Assembly (NCBI RefSeq): GCF_009905375.1
Contig: NC_133650.1
Span: 298,591,957-298,655,956 of the forward strand
Reading direction: 5' to 3'
Source: Apium graveolens
Lineage: Eukaryota; Streptophyta; Magnoliopsida; Apiales; Apiaceae
Length of the DNA stretch: 64,000 nucleotides
The position numbers and the translations under genes are program-made. The notes beneath the pieces were generated by a model, which was not told the DNA's origin, ran no database searches, and saw only the letters and a program-made list of their open reading frames with translations. This document shows, piece by piece, positions 46,217-57,339 of this stretch. Each line of letters opens with the position of its first letter. Within the stretch, counting starts at the first letter, position 1.

Positions 46217-47013
46217 TGATAACTCCGGTGAGCGGGCGGCTCCGTCCGACGCCGTTCCTGGACCTTCTGGGTATAAATGAGGTGTAGCTGCTGGTTGGGC
46301 TCCTGCAAAACAACACCGGAAGGGGGGTTTGGCTCCCACGACGCCTCCGGTGTAAGAATAAGAACAGAGTTTTGGAGAGGATGAAGATGTATGTATATAA
46401 TGGAAAGGTTGTTGTTGTGTGTGTATGGATGTGGGAGAGAGAGAGAGAGTGTGCAAGAGTGTGGATATTTTTCTAACCCCTAAACCCTTCAGCCTTGGGG
46501 GTATATATAGCCTAAAGGTAGGGTTTAGGGGTTGTTACCTCTAAATCAGGGTCGTTGGATCTTGGGAGCAGAGGACGTCTAGCCTGGGTGGATTGCTTAC
46601 ACGTGTCCAGGGGAGGACCACCTCCAGGGTGTGCTAACGGCCTTCTGACACGCGTCGTGCTTGTCTGGTGTGTTGGTTGTTGATAGCTGTCACGGTCACG
46701 TGCCCACATACCCTTCCTTGGCGGGTTGCGGGATGTGCATGTGTTTGCTGGGACCCCCCAGGGTGATTCTGGTTCCGGGTTGGATCAAGGTAGGCAGGTG
46801 ATCCAGGTTCTGGTTCTGGACTGGATCCGGGTAGGCAGGTGATCCTGGCCAAAGGCTGGGCCCCGGTTAGGGGATGATCCGGGTCCTGGGTTGGACTTGA
46901 GCCTGGGCTCCTATGCTTGATTGGTCTGGGAGAGGGGGGTCTTTGTAGATTAGTTGAGCCTGTGTTCCTTTAGATCCAGGTTGATTCCTAGCCGGGTCTC
47001 TTATACCCTATCA
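46217..47013 (-). repeat. Solo LTR of a Ty3/gypsy element, 797 bp
   Basis: It is flanked by perfect 5-bp target duplications CCGGC (46212-46216, 47014-47018) and has TGATA...TATCA ends. On the minus strand a TATA box lies at 46502-46509. It is followed by a CT/CA-rich leader and a stem ACACCGGA/TCCGGTGT (46313-46353), then TTTTGCAGGAGC. The same modules occur in the same order in 19860-20566. The upstream half is rich in GGATCC/CCTGG-type repeats (46750-46990). Confidence 0.92.
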
Positions 47014-47018
47014 CCGGC

Positions 47019-47689
47019 TACCACCAACTAAAACATTCCAAGATACTAGGATGAGTATCATATCCAATACCAAAATAAACAAACCTGACAGCTTGGAACT
47101 AGTATAAAACCATAACAAGATTTGTCGAATCAATGGCAAATGAGGGTAAGGCATAGTCTTAGACTAATAGAAGATACTTTGTGATGAAGCAACTCCATTT
47201 ATCCTATTCTTCTTATCAGGCCCCAACTGTGTGTTGACCTCCATTATTGCTGAGGCAGGGCATCAACAATAAACCCCGGAATAGTCTGATAGTGGCATGG
47301 GAAAAACCACCACTAAACCCCGGAATAAAACATAATTTTAAAATTATGAACGACACAAGTAATAGAAAAAAAATACGAAAATAATATCAACTATCAGACG
47401 AAAAAATAAGAACAAGGATGTCAGCTGTTACCTAATTATGGAAATTCTAAACCAACATGACAATCAAGAGGAAGAAGCAACAAACCATCACAATGTTAAA
47501 CTAAGACTGTTGAGAGAAATGCCACTACTCGGTAAACACGCCTCTATTACTAGGCAAAAAAAGAAAAGAGAAATGCCAATAATTTCTAGTAACTATAAAC
47601 TAATGTCATTGTCTTTATATACTAGATTTTCGCAATCTGCTATAAGGGGAAGTACATAGGATAGTCTGGTTTATATATTAGATTTCAGA
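47019..47689. other. Noncoding interior of the CACTA-like element
   Basis: It contains a short duplication of AAACCCCGGAATA (about 47272 and 47316). No ORF I would support. Confidence 0.4.
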
Positions 47690-48098
47690 AAAAATAATGT
47701 ATTTAGTTTGAAATATAACAGTCAACATGTCATTTGATTGGTATTTCTAACTAGAGTTTCGTACTACATTAGTGTTTTGATTTTTCACAAAATATTTTTC
47801 GACAATCCACCCTTATGGATATGAAGATTTATATATTTTAGTTATATTTTCAAAATTTCATAAAAAATTAAATGTATTTGGTTTAATATTTTAACAGTCA
47901 ACGAGTCATTTGACCAGTAATTCCAACTAGTGTTTTAATCCCGAATTTCTATTTCGATATTTTAAAAAAATCTCGATAATCCAACCGTACGGATTTCAAG
48001 ATCTATATTTTTAGTGATGTTTCGTGTTTCATCATAGATTGGTGTTTCAGTTTTTTAAAAAATATATCTCGACGATCCTACTGCATGAATTTGAAAAA

Positions 48099-48132
<34 letters not shown>

Positions 48133-48570
48133 ATATTAGTGATATTTCCAATTTCTTAGAAAAAATAATTTATTTGATTTGAGATTTTAACAATCAACAA
48201 GTCATTTGCTTAGTACCTCTAACCAGTGTTTCATCCTGGATTGTTGTTTTGAATTTAAAAAAAAAAATATCGACGATCTAACCGTATGGATGTGAGAACT
48301 TATATATATTAGTGATATTTCCAATTTTTTAGAAAAAAAAATATTTATTTAGTTTGAGATTTTAATAGTCAACAAGTTATTTGACCAGTAATTCTATCTA
48401 ATGTTTCAACCCGGATTGGTGTTTTAATTGAAAAACAGATCTCTACGATCCAACCGCATGAATGTGATTCATTTGACCAGTACTTCTATCATAGATTGGT
48501 ATTTCAATTCTTTAAAAAATATTTTTCGACAATCCGACCGTATGAATACGAAGATCTATGTATTTTTAAT
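47690..48570. repeat. Diverged tandem array, unit about 175 bp
   Basis: At least four or five units share the ordered blocks AACAGTCAAC, GTCATTTGACCAGTA, a GTGTTT / GGATTGGTGTTT block, TCGACGATCCAACCGTATGAA and GATCTATATATTTTAGTG. Units begin near 47690, 47867, 48158 and 48334, with truncated ones near 48019 and 48470. One unit holds an AT/GT microsatellite (48098-48133). Confidence 0.8.
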
Positions 48571-48599
48571 GTAAAATTGATGTACTTATTGGATATTAC

Positions 48600-49147
48600 T
48601 AGACCCGGAAATTTCGGATACGACACGACTTACACGACACCAAACGACACGAAAATTTAGTGTTTGTATTTGCCATTTTAGTACACGACACGAAAATACA
48701 TGAACACGAAAGTACACGGCCGAAATTTAGCACCGGTTTTGTGTTTTTCCTTCGACTACACGACACGAAGTATACGACAAAAATAAAAATTATAATTAAA
48801 AATTATTATTTATAATGTATATATGTATATTTATAAAAGATTTATGCATATTCATTTTTAAAATAATTACTTAATTTATAATATTTATATAAAATGTGAT
48901 CTAAATATATATTTTAAATATATTTCGTAAAAATTTTACTTAAAAATCTAATATTTTTATTTATTTATTTTAACTGAAATTAATATTCGATTTTACATGA
49001 AAAATACGACATAAAACGACACGAAAGTACACGAACACGAAAGTACACGAACCCTAAACATGTCGGTTTTGTGTTTGACCTTCAAGTACACGAAACACGA
49101 AAATACACAAAATGAAATTATACGACACGAACAAATTGACCTGTCTA
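48600..49147. mobile_element. hAT-type MITE, 548 bp
   Basis: Perfect 8-bp target duplications GATATTAC lie at 48592-48599 and 49148-49155. It starts TAGACCCGG and ends GACCTGTCTA, with dense ACACGACACGAAA motifs near both ends. It belongs to the same family as 21091-21751 and is noncoding. Confidence 0.9.
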
Positions 49148-49701
49148 GATATTACATATGTTAAATATATATAATTGATTGGATATATTTTTTTAATTTC
49201 TTAATTCATCGATAATTTGTAGATATACCAAGGGATCAACAATGGAAATAATATTAACTGATCTAAAATTGTAATGATTTAGTAACATAATAAATAAATA
49301 TGATCTAAAAAAGTAACAGATTCGTAACTAAATGAGAGTACTAACATTTATAACGGGCTGACAACGAACTACCAATGGAACTTTATCAACATAAATATAT
49401 CTATGGGTAGACCATTAGTCATTCTTTGGTAAACTGTTATAATTTTGTTACAACCCGTTGATAGTATATCATTGGAAATCTATTGAGGTGTTGTTAGTGA
49501 TGATGGGCGGGTAATTTTGGCGCCTCTTTTTCCCAACAGATTGGTCCGTTGGGAAAAAATTTGTTGGTGAACCGTTAACTTTCTGTTATTATGTCGTTGA
49601 CTGTTAAACTTTATCATATACGTTAGCAATCTGTTACCAGGTGCTAATGGAAATATTTCCGTTAGCAACTTTCGTCGGTAAAATTGGGATTTCTTGTAGT
49701 G

Positions 49702-50745
49702 TATCAAGTATTGTAACCCTACCCACATTTCCATAAGAGAGCAACGCCTTCCCCATACCCCTGAGCATCTATAAAACAACTCCCAGCAAACCCTAACTAT
49801 TTACATATTTTTTCGATTTTATTTTTTTAACCAAAGTTTCTCTCAGAAAATAAGACTTGGCCCGAATTGGTTGGTGATTTTTTTCAGAAATAGAATTGTA
49901 CGTGATTGGGCCAAGCCATGGCAGATCTAGGCTAATAGACTCGTTGCAATTGGCAGGCCAATACTACAGGATCCTCCATTAGCAAGTTTATTGGCCCAAT
50001 ACCATGTTGTTCCCCAATATCTTGTAAATCATTTGGTACGCTAATATCTCTACTAATCTCGTTTGTCACCCTTCGCCTTTTTAGTTCGATCACTACTTTC
50101 TCGCTGACCACTTTCTCAATCTTTCCATTATTATTCTCTTGTGTTTGAATATTTTTTGACGTAACTGCATCCCCTTTTCCCACCAACATTTCTCTGAATT
50201 TGACTTTGATTGTATCATTATTTATGTCAAACTCACCTATGATACCATAACCTCCATGGATCTTATGTTCCCATTCTCCTCCATTTACGGTGTTCGACGA
50301 CCCCTCATGGTACCCTTTCTCGGCCACCTATTATCTCCTTCAGTTGAATTACGTAACCATCTCGATCCTGTATTATTCTTTAGATTTTTTGGAGTTCTTA
50401 GCCAAACAACATATGCTCTCTCAATCAGCTTACATGGATTTGCGTACACAATGTAACATTCACGCTCTGAATGGCCCGGGATACCTCACACAAAGCAAAA
50501 CGTACCTAGCCTCTCATACTTGAAATTAATCCATCCCCAAGTATCACCTTCTCTTTTGATTTTCATCCTTCTCTTAAGTGGTTTCTCCACATTCATTGCC
50601 ACTCTGACACGTACATATGGTTTTCACATTCCATTAAGGTTCATTGAATCCGACTTAACATAACTCCCTCCTAATGCTCTCACATTTTTAAGATTTTTCA
50701 ATATCAGTTCTTTTATGAGAAACTGGCCTAGATAGCACAAAAAAT
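49702..50745 (-). pseudogene. Minus-strand LINE: ORF1 C-terminal part and start of ORF2
   Basis: On the minus strand from about 50745: LKRRMKIKREGDTWGWINFK, the knuckle FCFV-stop-GIPGHSEREC (a Cys lost to a stop), ERAYVVWLRTPKN, an acidic/basic tail with ELKRRRV and GPINLL, then the ORF2 start (LGPIT, a SLIF-type stretch). After that it reads GYGEGVALLWKCG and runs to the CACTA end at 49701. Sequence and order parallel the plus-strand LINE. It is 5'-truncated at about 50745 and full of frameshifts. Confidence 0.8.
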
Positions 50746-51091
50746 GTAAAAGGGCAAAATAGTGGCCCTTTACGACGCTTTAAAATGATAGGCCGTGTTA
50801 CTTTTTTAGTTCAGGACATAAAGACAGTAATTGTACACGGGTTAACATGCAATCAGAGTATCGTGCCACATGATTGACATGCAATTAGAGTGTCGTGTCA
50901 TATTTTTTAAGTACTAAAATAATGATTAATTAATAGAAAGGTTTTATGAGTACATAATATTATATATTATTTGTGTGGTCATTAATCAACACAATATAAA
51001 ATTATGTGTGTATGAAAATGGTTATTTGGTACATATTTCTTGTATAGTACGAACATAAAATTTGTGTAAATGCTAATTAAACATGTGTTTG
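50746..51091. other. AT-rich spacer
   Basis: It contains a roughly 33-bp tandem duplication of an ACATGCAATCAGAGTATCGTG-like block (50848-50910). No gene. Confidence 0.4.
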
Positions 51092-52140
51092 TTATTCCCT
51101 AACAATCTAACAAAGAATTATAGAAGGGGGTTGAATTTAATTCTGGCTAATTTTTCAATTTTAAGAACAGTTCTACTATGACTATATAACTGTGTTTGAT
51201 TTGGCTATGGTGCGGAATGAAAGTATTGATGAAATCAAAACACAAAGTATTCAAATACAAGTATTTAAAAACTTTCTGGTGGATTGAACTTTTCCACCAG
51301 AGATATATATTAAGTAGAGAACTCTGTGTTACAATGTTGGACACAGCTGCTTACAAGTTGAACTACAAGAACAGAGAAATTCTTTACAAATTTTGCTTTT
51401 TCTATTTCTCTGGTAATTGCTTACTAACTTGGATATTTTTCTACTTGCTATACTTGATTTACATATCACCAAGTTACATGATAAAAAGACAAACAAATAA
51501 GACATAATGTTTCTAGTCTAATTTCATGCTCCTTCATTTCTCAATCCAGCATCTTTGAATATCTTCAGTTTAGCATAGAAATGTAAATGCTTCTTTGTTC
51601 TCTAAAACCTGTGATTAGGCTGCCACATTCCATTTGCATACAATCAACGCATGTGACTGTCAAGTCACTATCAACTGTTCTTTTGAATTTGATCATCCGT
51701 TGAAACTTCATTGGATCATCCGTTGAAACTATGGTTGATCATCCGTTGAAACTCTGGTTGATCATCCGTTGAAACTTTGTGCAGCATCCGTTGAAGCTTT
51801 AGTTGATCATCCGTTGAAGCCTAGTGAAACATCCGTTGAGACTGTCTTCATGGCAGTTAACTCCATTTCATTTATACAAGATTACAAGGCATCAATATTT
51901 ACAATTAACCAACATATCTTGCATATCAATCTAGTAATCAACATGACTTAAACATTCTACAACATCTAGTTCACTAAGGCATTACAATATGTTGAAATGT
52001 GCTACTAAACTTATTATTACATAAGCTACTCTTTCAACGGATGTTGAAGTGATCATTCGTTGAAAGCAACAAATACACTAAATAATATCTACTAAGTGTT
52101 TTGTTTAACTTATCATAAAGTTCACAACATATTCTTAACA
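51092..52140 (-). repeat. Solo LTR, SIRE-like copia family (boundaries approximate)
   Basis: The left end (AGAAGGGGGTTGAATTTAATTC near 51122) matches in layout the GGGGGGTGAATACAGTG start of the copia LTRs at 2381 and 14682, so it lies on the minus strand. Direct repeats TGTTTG (51086-51091, 52141-52146) flank it. The terminal dinucleotides are not canonical on the left. It contains the CCGTTGA repeat cluster and no coding region. Confidence 0.6.
51691..51842. repeat. Cluster of seven GATCATCCGTTGAAAC-like repeats in the solo LTR
   Basis: Seven direct copies of a 20-24 bp unit share CATCCGTTGA. One inverted and one degenerate copy occur at 52031-52066. Each core CCGTTG fits the plant MYB consensus CNGTTR. 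LTR repeats with MYB-site character are known from the tobacco copia element Tto1. Confidence 0.85.
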
Positions 52141-52395
52141 TGTTTGTGGGTTTTTTTTAAAATCAAAAATTTATGGGGAGAAGAAATGTCGCACACCATT
52201 ACATTTCTCAAAACATCTCTTTAAGTTGTGTTTATTTTTTCAATATATGTTATTTGAGACCTTATTTAATAAAATTGTGCCGGAGAATGCCAAAGCTTTA
52301 TTTCACTGGCTTCCTAATTGTTTGTTTCGGAATGTTATCATCTCAACAACTAGGCATTTAAATTTAAAGCTATTTTTCCTTAAAAGTTTTTTATA

Positions 52396-52641
52396 CTCCC
52401 TCCGCCCTCTCATTTCTTTACATTTCAGAAAGAGTTTCCGACACGCATTTTAAGGTGCATATAAATAATTATTCAGTAACTTATTTTTATATTTTTTTTT
52501 CTAAATAACAATTGAATGGTTAATTTTTTATTCAGAATTTTTTTTTATAAAAATAAGTTACAGAACTCTACTTTAACGTTCTTTAAAATACGTGACAGAC
52601 ACTCTCTCCGAAATGTAAAGAATTGAGAGGGACGGATTGAG
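52396..52641. mobile_element. Stowaway-like MITE, 246 bp
   Basis: The left end CTCCCTCCGCCCTCTCATTT and the right end GAGAGGGACGGATTGAG are long imperfect inverted repeats with the standard Stowaway start. TA lies on both sides (52394-52395, 52642-52643). No ORF. Confidence 0.9.
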
Positions 52642-52754
52642 TATATATCATCGACATGATCTATATGTAAGAATATATGATGTTGTATGGGTAGCATATA
52701 ATATATTTTTATTTGAATACTTAATCATTGTATATAATCTTATAACATATACAT

Positions 52755-53900
52755 TGTGACACCCTCAATCTCGGGATTAGGAAATGAGGACCCACACACC
52801 ATTAAACTGATATAACAACAACAGATATAATAAATCCCTATTAAATAATAACATGATCTAAACATGATTAAGTTTGAGAAAAGATTACAACTACCAACCA
52901 ACATAAATATATTACAACCCAATATATTAATAAATTCAAATTCATTCGATTCCAACATGGAACCGACATATAACCCATTGTATCTGATAATACTAGAATA
53001 GCTCTTCTAACTAATATGCTTGCTCACACATACAACAACTACATGCTCTGGCATCTGGAAACCGACGACACGATAGGGACCGCTAGGAACGCTCTTGCGA
53101 GCGGTGCGCCTAAGTCTGGCCATCTTCTTTCTTAACTGCCATGGTTAGATCAAAGCAAATAAATGAGCAATGAAGCTCAACAAGTAACTATATAAACAGT
53201 TCAATAACATTAACACCAGCAGTATCTGAGGCATTCTACTTTTAAACTCTAGGTGGAAGATCTCTATCTTTGACTATGTAAAGGTTATGAAAAAAGGTTT
53301 GGGCTTTCACAACATTACAAGCAAAACGAAGACTCGAGTTATTCCGTTTCATTTTACTTCATTTTTAAGAAAAAGGAGCAAACTGCTCAAAAGATGTAAT
53401 CATTTTCTTCTTTATAGAATATAAAGGAACCCTTGATTGGAATATCTATCTTTTAAGTATAATACGGGTGATCAGCCCGTACCGACCTCCATCTGGTCGT
53501 TATGGTACCAATGGTATTATTTCAGCCTTGTATTGGACTAGCCCCACTAGCCTCTTATGTGACTGGACTAGTCCCACTAGCCTCATATGTCTCTATCTAA
53601 TCCATCAGGAATTCGTTTGAAAAACCTTTGTGTTAGAAGAAGAAAAAGAGTTGACTAAATTCATTTTAACATTATCAAGAATGTGAAATCATTGGACTCA
53701 TTCAAGTTGAAAATCATTCTTAAGTTCAATTTAATATTTCAAGGAAAGTGAACGAATCAAACGAAAACATGGATCAATACTAAGGAACTGGATCAAATAA
53801 TAAACAGGGTGTACTAGTTCCAAATTAAGAGAGTTTCAAAAATCAACTCATGACAGGGTTTACAGGTTATCGAAAAATCTAGATTGATCAAGACATTATG
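52755..53900 (-). repeat. LTR fragment of a Tekay/Del-like gypsy element
   Basis: It begins TGTGACACCCTCAATC, the same kind of terminus as TGTGGCGTCCTCC at 53901. It shares ordered motifs with that LTR (a GAGCNNNNAAGCTCAACAAGT block, a CCATCTGGTC-type block). A tandem GGACTAGYCCCACTAGCCTC lies at about 53535-53585. It is cut at 53900 by the next element. Confidence 0.6.
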
Positions 53901-56900
53901 TGTGGCGTCCTCCAAACCAGGGTCAAAAGTTTGGGGTTCACAACACATACACAATATATAAACCTGTATAAGAAATAATATTTTCAATGACCCTGCTTTA
54001 CAGAACCACATATCGCAACAGGTTAAAGTATGAAAACAAGCCACAACTTTAACTTTTATTACAACGTACCAAAACCCAACTAATTTAACTTACAACTGAT
54101 AATAATTTTTTTTTTTTTACAATCGAACTATTTCTCTACCGTATGAAGCTCCTTGCTAGCTCGATCCGACTCAAACTGGAACCTTAGCCCGAACTTTGGA
54201 TTGAAGAACTTTACTATCATCCATAACCGTTTCAACTGTAAAATATATAAAAAGAATCGCAAGGGTGAGCTAACTAGCTCAGCAAGTCATGATAATGATA
54301 TCTGAAGTTAAACAATGATCAAATGAGATGATTCAAAGGAATCAAGTTTCTTTTTAACTAATCATTAGAATTGGATATTCATTTTAAGTTTTAAAAACCA
54401 AGGTTAGGCTGCTGATCAGTCACGCACTAACCTCGAGCAAGCACACAGCACTGCTCTAATTACTGGATCCAAGGCACACATTGGCCTAACTTGACCATTG
54501 GTATGGTCTGACCACGAATCTGGTCCACATATATAAAACTATCCAATCCTAAAGCAGTTCAATATGATAAACAATATAATTCGATAAAACAAGATCATAA
54601 TCAATGATGGTTAAACCTTTGAATAAAAACGTAAGGAAACTCATGGATATCTCAAGGGTATATCAAGGTATGTATAAGAAACGGTTTTCAGTTTGTAAAA
54701 TGATCAGGTAGTGGATGAATACTCATTTTTTAATGTATAGTTCTTTGATGTTATAAAGAATGGTTGGAGTATAAAAGTTTCTTTGTTTTCAAACAATTTT
54801 CGCTCCAGTGTTTGGTGTTTGGTAGTTATACATTTGGGGAGTGGTATCGTATTTGTGTTATTTGGTATCTGAGGATCAACAAAGGATGGTTTACAAAGAA
54901 CAAGGCTTACGTCTCAAGATCAAGAAAAATCAGAGTTCAAGGTTAAATAGTTTAAAGCACTTGCAATATAAACAAGAGTTATTTTAAATAAGAGCGACAT
55001 GTTATGAAACAGTTTGAAAATAATTGCGATATATCTTGAAGAAAAGTTTGGAAGTACTTGCCTCACAGGGCTTTACAACTATTACTGATCATCTCTGAGC
55101 CGACTCTGCTGCTCAGGCTTTAACGTCCGACCACTAGACCACATTAGATTCGACTTCGACACTCAGGTTTTCTGTTGAAAATCTATTGAGCTCGTCGACT
55201 GACTACTAGGTCATCTCTAGTCCATCTTCTACTTTCAGGTTCCCGATTATCACCTACAGGGTCGAAATACCCTACGTTAGACGTCTAGGTATGCTTGACA
55301 TATCCTTGATACTAATTCTTATCCAACGATATTCAAACCCAACTTGTAATTATTCATATTATAATAACACACACAATAATTAGGGTTCACGTTCTCGAAA
55401 CCGGTTCAGTGTTCGTTTTCAGAAAATATGTATACTCATCATTATATGAAATTAGGGTTATTGGTTTCAGCAAAACGTTTCACTACAATATACAATCTGG
55501 TTTTGTATAAAACATACGTATATGTATTTACTTAATTCGCTCGACGTCCCGATAATCCTCGGATACGCTCTCGTATTTCCGTAGTTCGATTTCTCGGAAA
55601 ATCGGACAGCGTTCCCTTTGTTTATCGGACTACCCGTCGAAACATCATCGACGTCAACAACACAAAGCACAATCCAATTTTCACAATTCCACAACCATTT
55701 CCATACGAAACTAATTATACGACTCTTTTTATTTATTCTATAAAAATTAGGACTCAGAATAAATTCATCACCGTCCACCGTCGACTCGCCAAGGCTCATC
55801 GTCGACGGCGGTAAAACTGGGAGGTACCCTATTCGAGTTTCCAATCACGGCTCTACCGATTAAATTCTTAATAATTAGAATTCATGCTTCGAAAAATCAC
55901 AGAAATTCATTCGAGTCTTATATTTAATTAATAACCCGAAATATGAAACATCAGTTCGAATTTTCTTAAATCCTCAAACAATTAACTGGCAAAACTCATA
56001 CAGCAATACAACTGGAACACGGGCGCGTGCATCACACGCACGCGGCCACCATGCCGGAAAAACATATGGCGGCGGCTGGAAGGAAAACAGCAGGAAACAC
56101 AACAGTAGCAACGCATATACACATATATACGCACGTACACATATATATCAACGAACAGGATTACAACTAAAACAAGTAACCAGAAGCAATCGGAAGAAAA
56201 CGACGGCGGCGGTGGCACAACCAGGAAAGGAACCGGGAAAAACAGAGATGGGTGTCGCCGAAAGGAGAGTACAGCGACGCCAGCAACAAGAGAAAGGAAG
56301 AATAAAAAAGAAATAAGGAGAGAGAGAGACTGTTGAGAGAGAGAAATAGAGGGATTGAAAGATGGGGAGGAACAAGAAACAGGGGCGGGTGTATGATTAT
56401 ATATATATATTTTTATTTTTATTCAATCTACAACTGCCACGTATCTGCAAAACAGATGAAATTCCGACACGTGGTATTTTCCTTTCTGACAGCCTCATCT
56501 TATCCTGATTTTACAAATTTAACAAACATCACGCGAATAAAAAAAATAATCCCGAAAATTCCAAATAAATCTTAAAATTTTCTAAAAATCCCGAAATTAA
56601 TAAAATAAAATTTTCATAATTTTTAAAACATTTTTGAAATGCAACTCGTATCCGCATTTCACAATTATCGAACCAAGCTGCACTTAAAACAAATTCAGAA
56701 AATTGCGAAAATAGTCTTAAAATGTTACAAATATCCCAAAGTTTATAAAAACATAAATTTTGAAATTTTTAAACAATTTTTGAAATGTAATTTGTACCCG
56801 CTTTTCTCGATTAAACGAATCAACGCGCAGGTAAAATTAATCTCAAAAATCCCCAAAATAATTTTAAAATTCTCGAAATATTCCAAACTTAAATAAATTT

Positions 56901-57293
56901 GAGTTTCATAATTTTTGAAGAATTCTGGAATTAAATATGGATTTTACAATTGAATGTAATCAGAAAATCATACAGGGTTAAATAATTGATACAATATTGA
57001 TATCTAAATTTTATAAAATCCCAAAAATAATTATTATAATTATAAAACCATAAGAATGATTTTAGAGTTAATCTAAATTTTTATGCAAATAAATTTGCAT
57101 TAAATCCACTTTTAAAAGTGAAATAACTCAGTATAATTCCATAATTAATTACGAGGACAACCCGACATACTAAAAATCACACATACATAATAATAAAACA
57201 ACACTGAGCTCACAAAACCATACATATAATTCATTTATTCAATAATTCCACAATTACACATTTAAATTATATAAAAATACACGAGTCGTTATA
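53901..57293 (-). repeat. 3' LTR of the Tekay-like element (3.4 kb)
   Basis: On the minus strand it starts TATAACGACTCGTG (canonical families have TGTAACG, so the TG appears mutated to TA) and ends GGACGCCACA. A short frame at 54764-54946 recurs at 63757-63939 only because the LTRs are copies. Confidence 0.85.
56398..56410 (-). promoter_or_regulatory. Probable TATA box in the Tekay-like LTR
   Basis: ATATATATATAAT on the minus strand is followed by a long CT-rich leader (CTCTCTCTC near 56310-56340) and then GC-rich sequence. This is the usual U3/R layout. Confidence 0.45.
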
Positions 57294-57313
57294 CCCTTCC
57301 CCCCTTAAAAAGA
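57294..57313 (-). other. Polypurine tract of the Tekay-like element
   Basis: On the minus strand an AAGGGGGGAAGGG tract directly precedes the 3' LTR. Confidence 0.75.
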
Positions 57314-57339
57314 TTATGTCCTCAGAATCTGGTCTAGCT

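Larger units (their letters stand above)
45963..49701. mobile_element. CACTA-like non-autonomous element (left end tentative)
   Basis: The right end at 49701 reads, on the minus strand, CACTACAAGAAATCCCAATT, the classic plant CACTA terminus, followed by CGTTAGCAA-type subterminal repeats. It interrupts the endonuclease of the minus-strand LINE. The LINE resumes left of 45963, where CACTCTTGGTAAC could be the decayed other end. The 3-bp target duplication is not clean. No transposase is readable. It hosts a solo LTR, a tandem array and a hAT MITE. Confidence 0.55.

Noticed and set aside
46058..46456. Minus-strand 132-codon frame
   Set aside because: It runs from the solo LTR across its target duplication into flanking DNA, so it cannot be an evolved gene.
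51691..51842. CRISPR-like spaced repeats
   Set aside because: Short diverged repeats with spacers of only a few bases in a plant LTR do not fit CRISPR.
54764..54946. Identical 60-codon frames at 54764-54946 and 63757-63939
   Set aside because: They are the same LTR position copied in both LTRs, not two genes.
55982..56375. Minus-strand Cys/Val-rich frames in the Tekay-like LTR
   Set aside because: They fall in the CT-rich leader and repeat region of the LTR. Composition explains the open frames.
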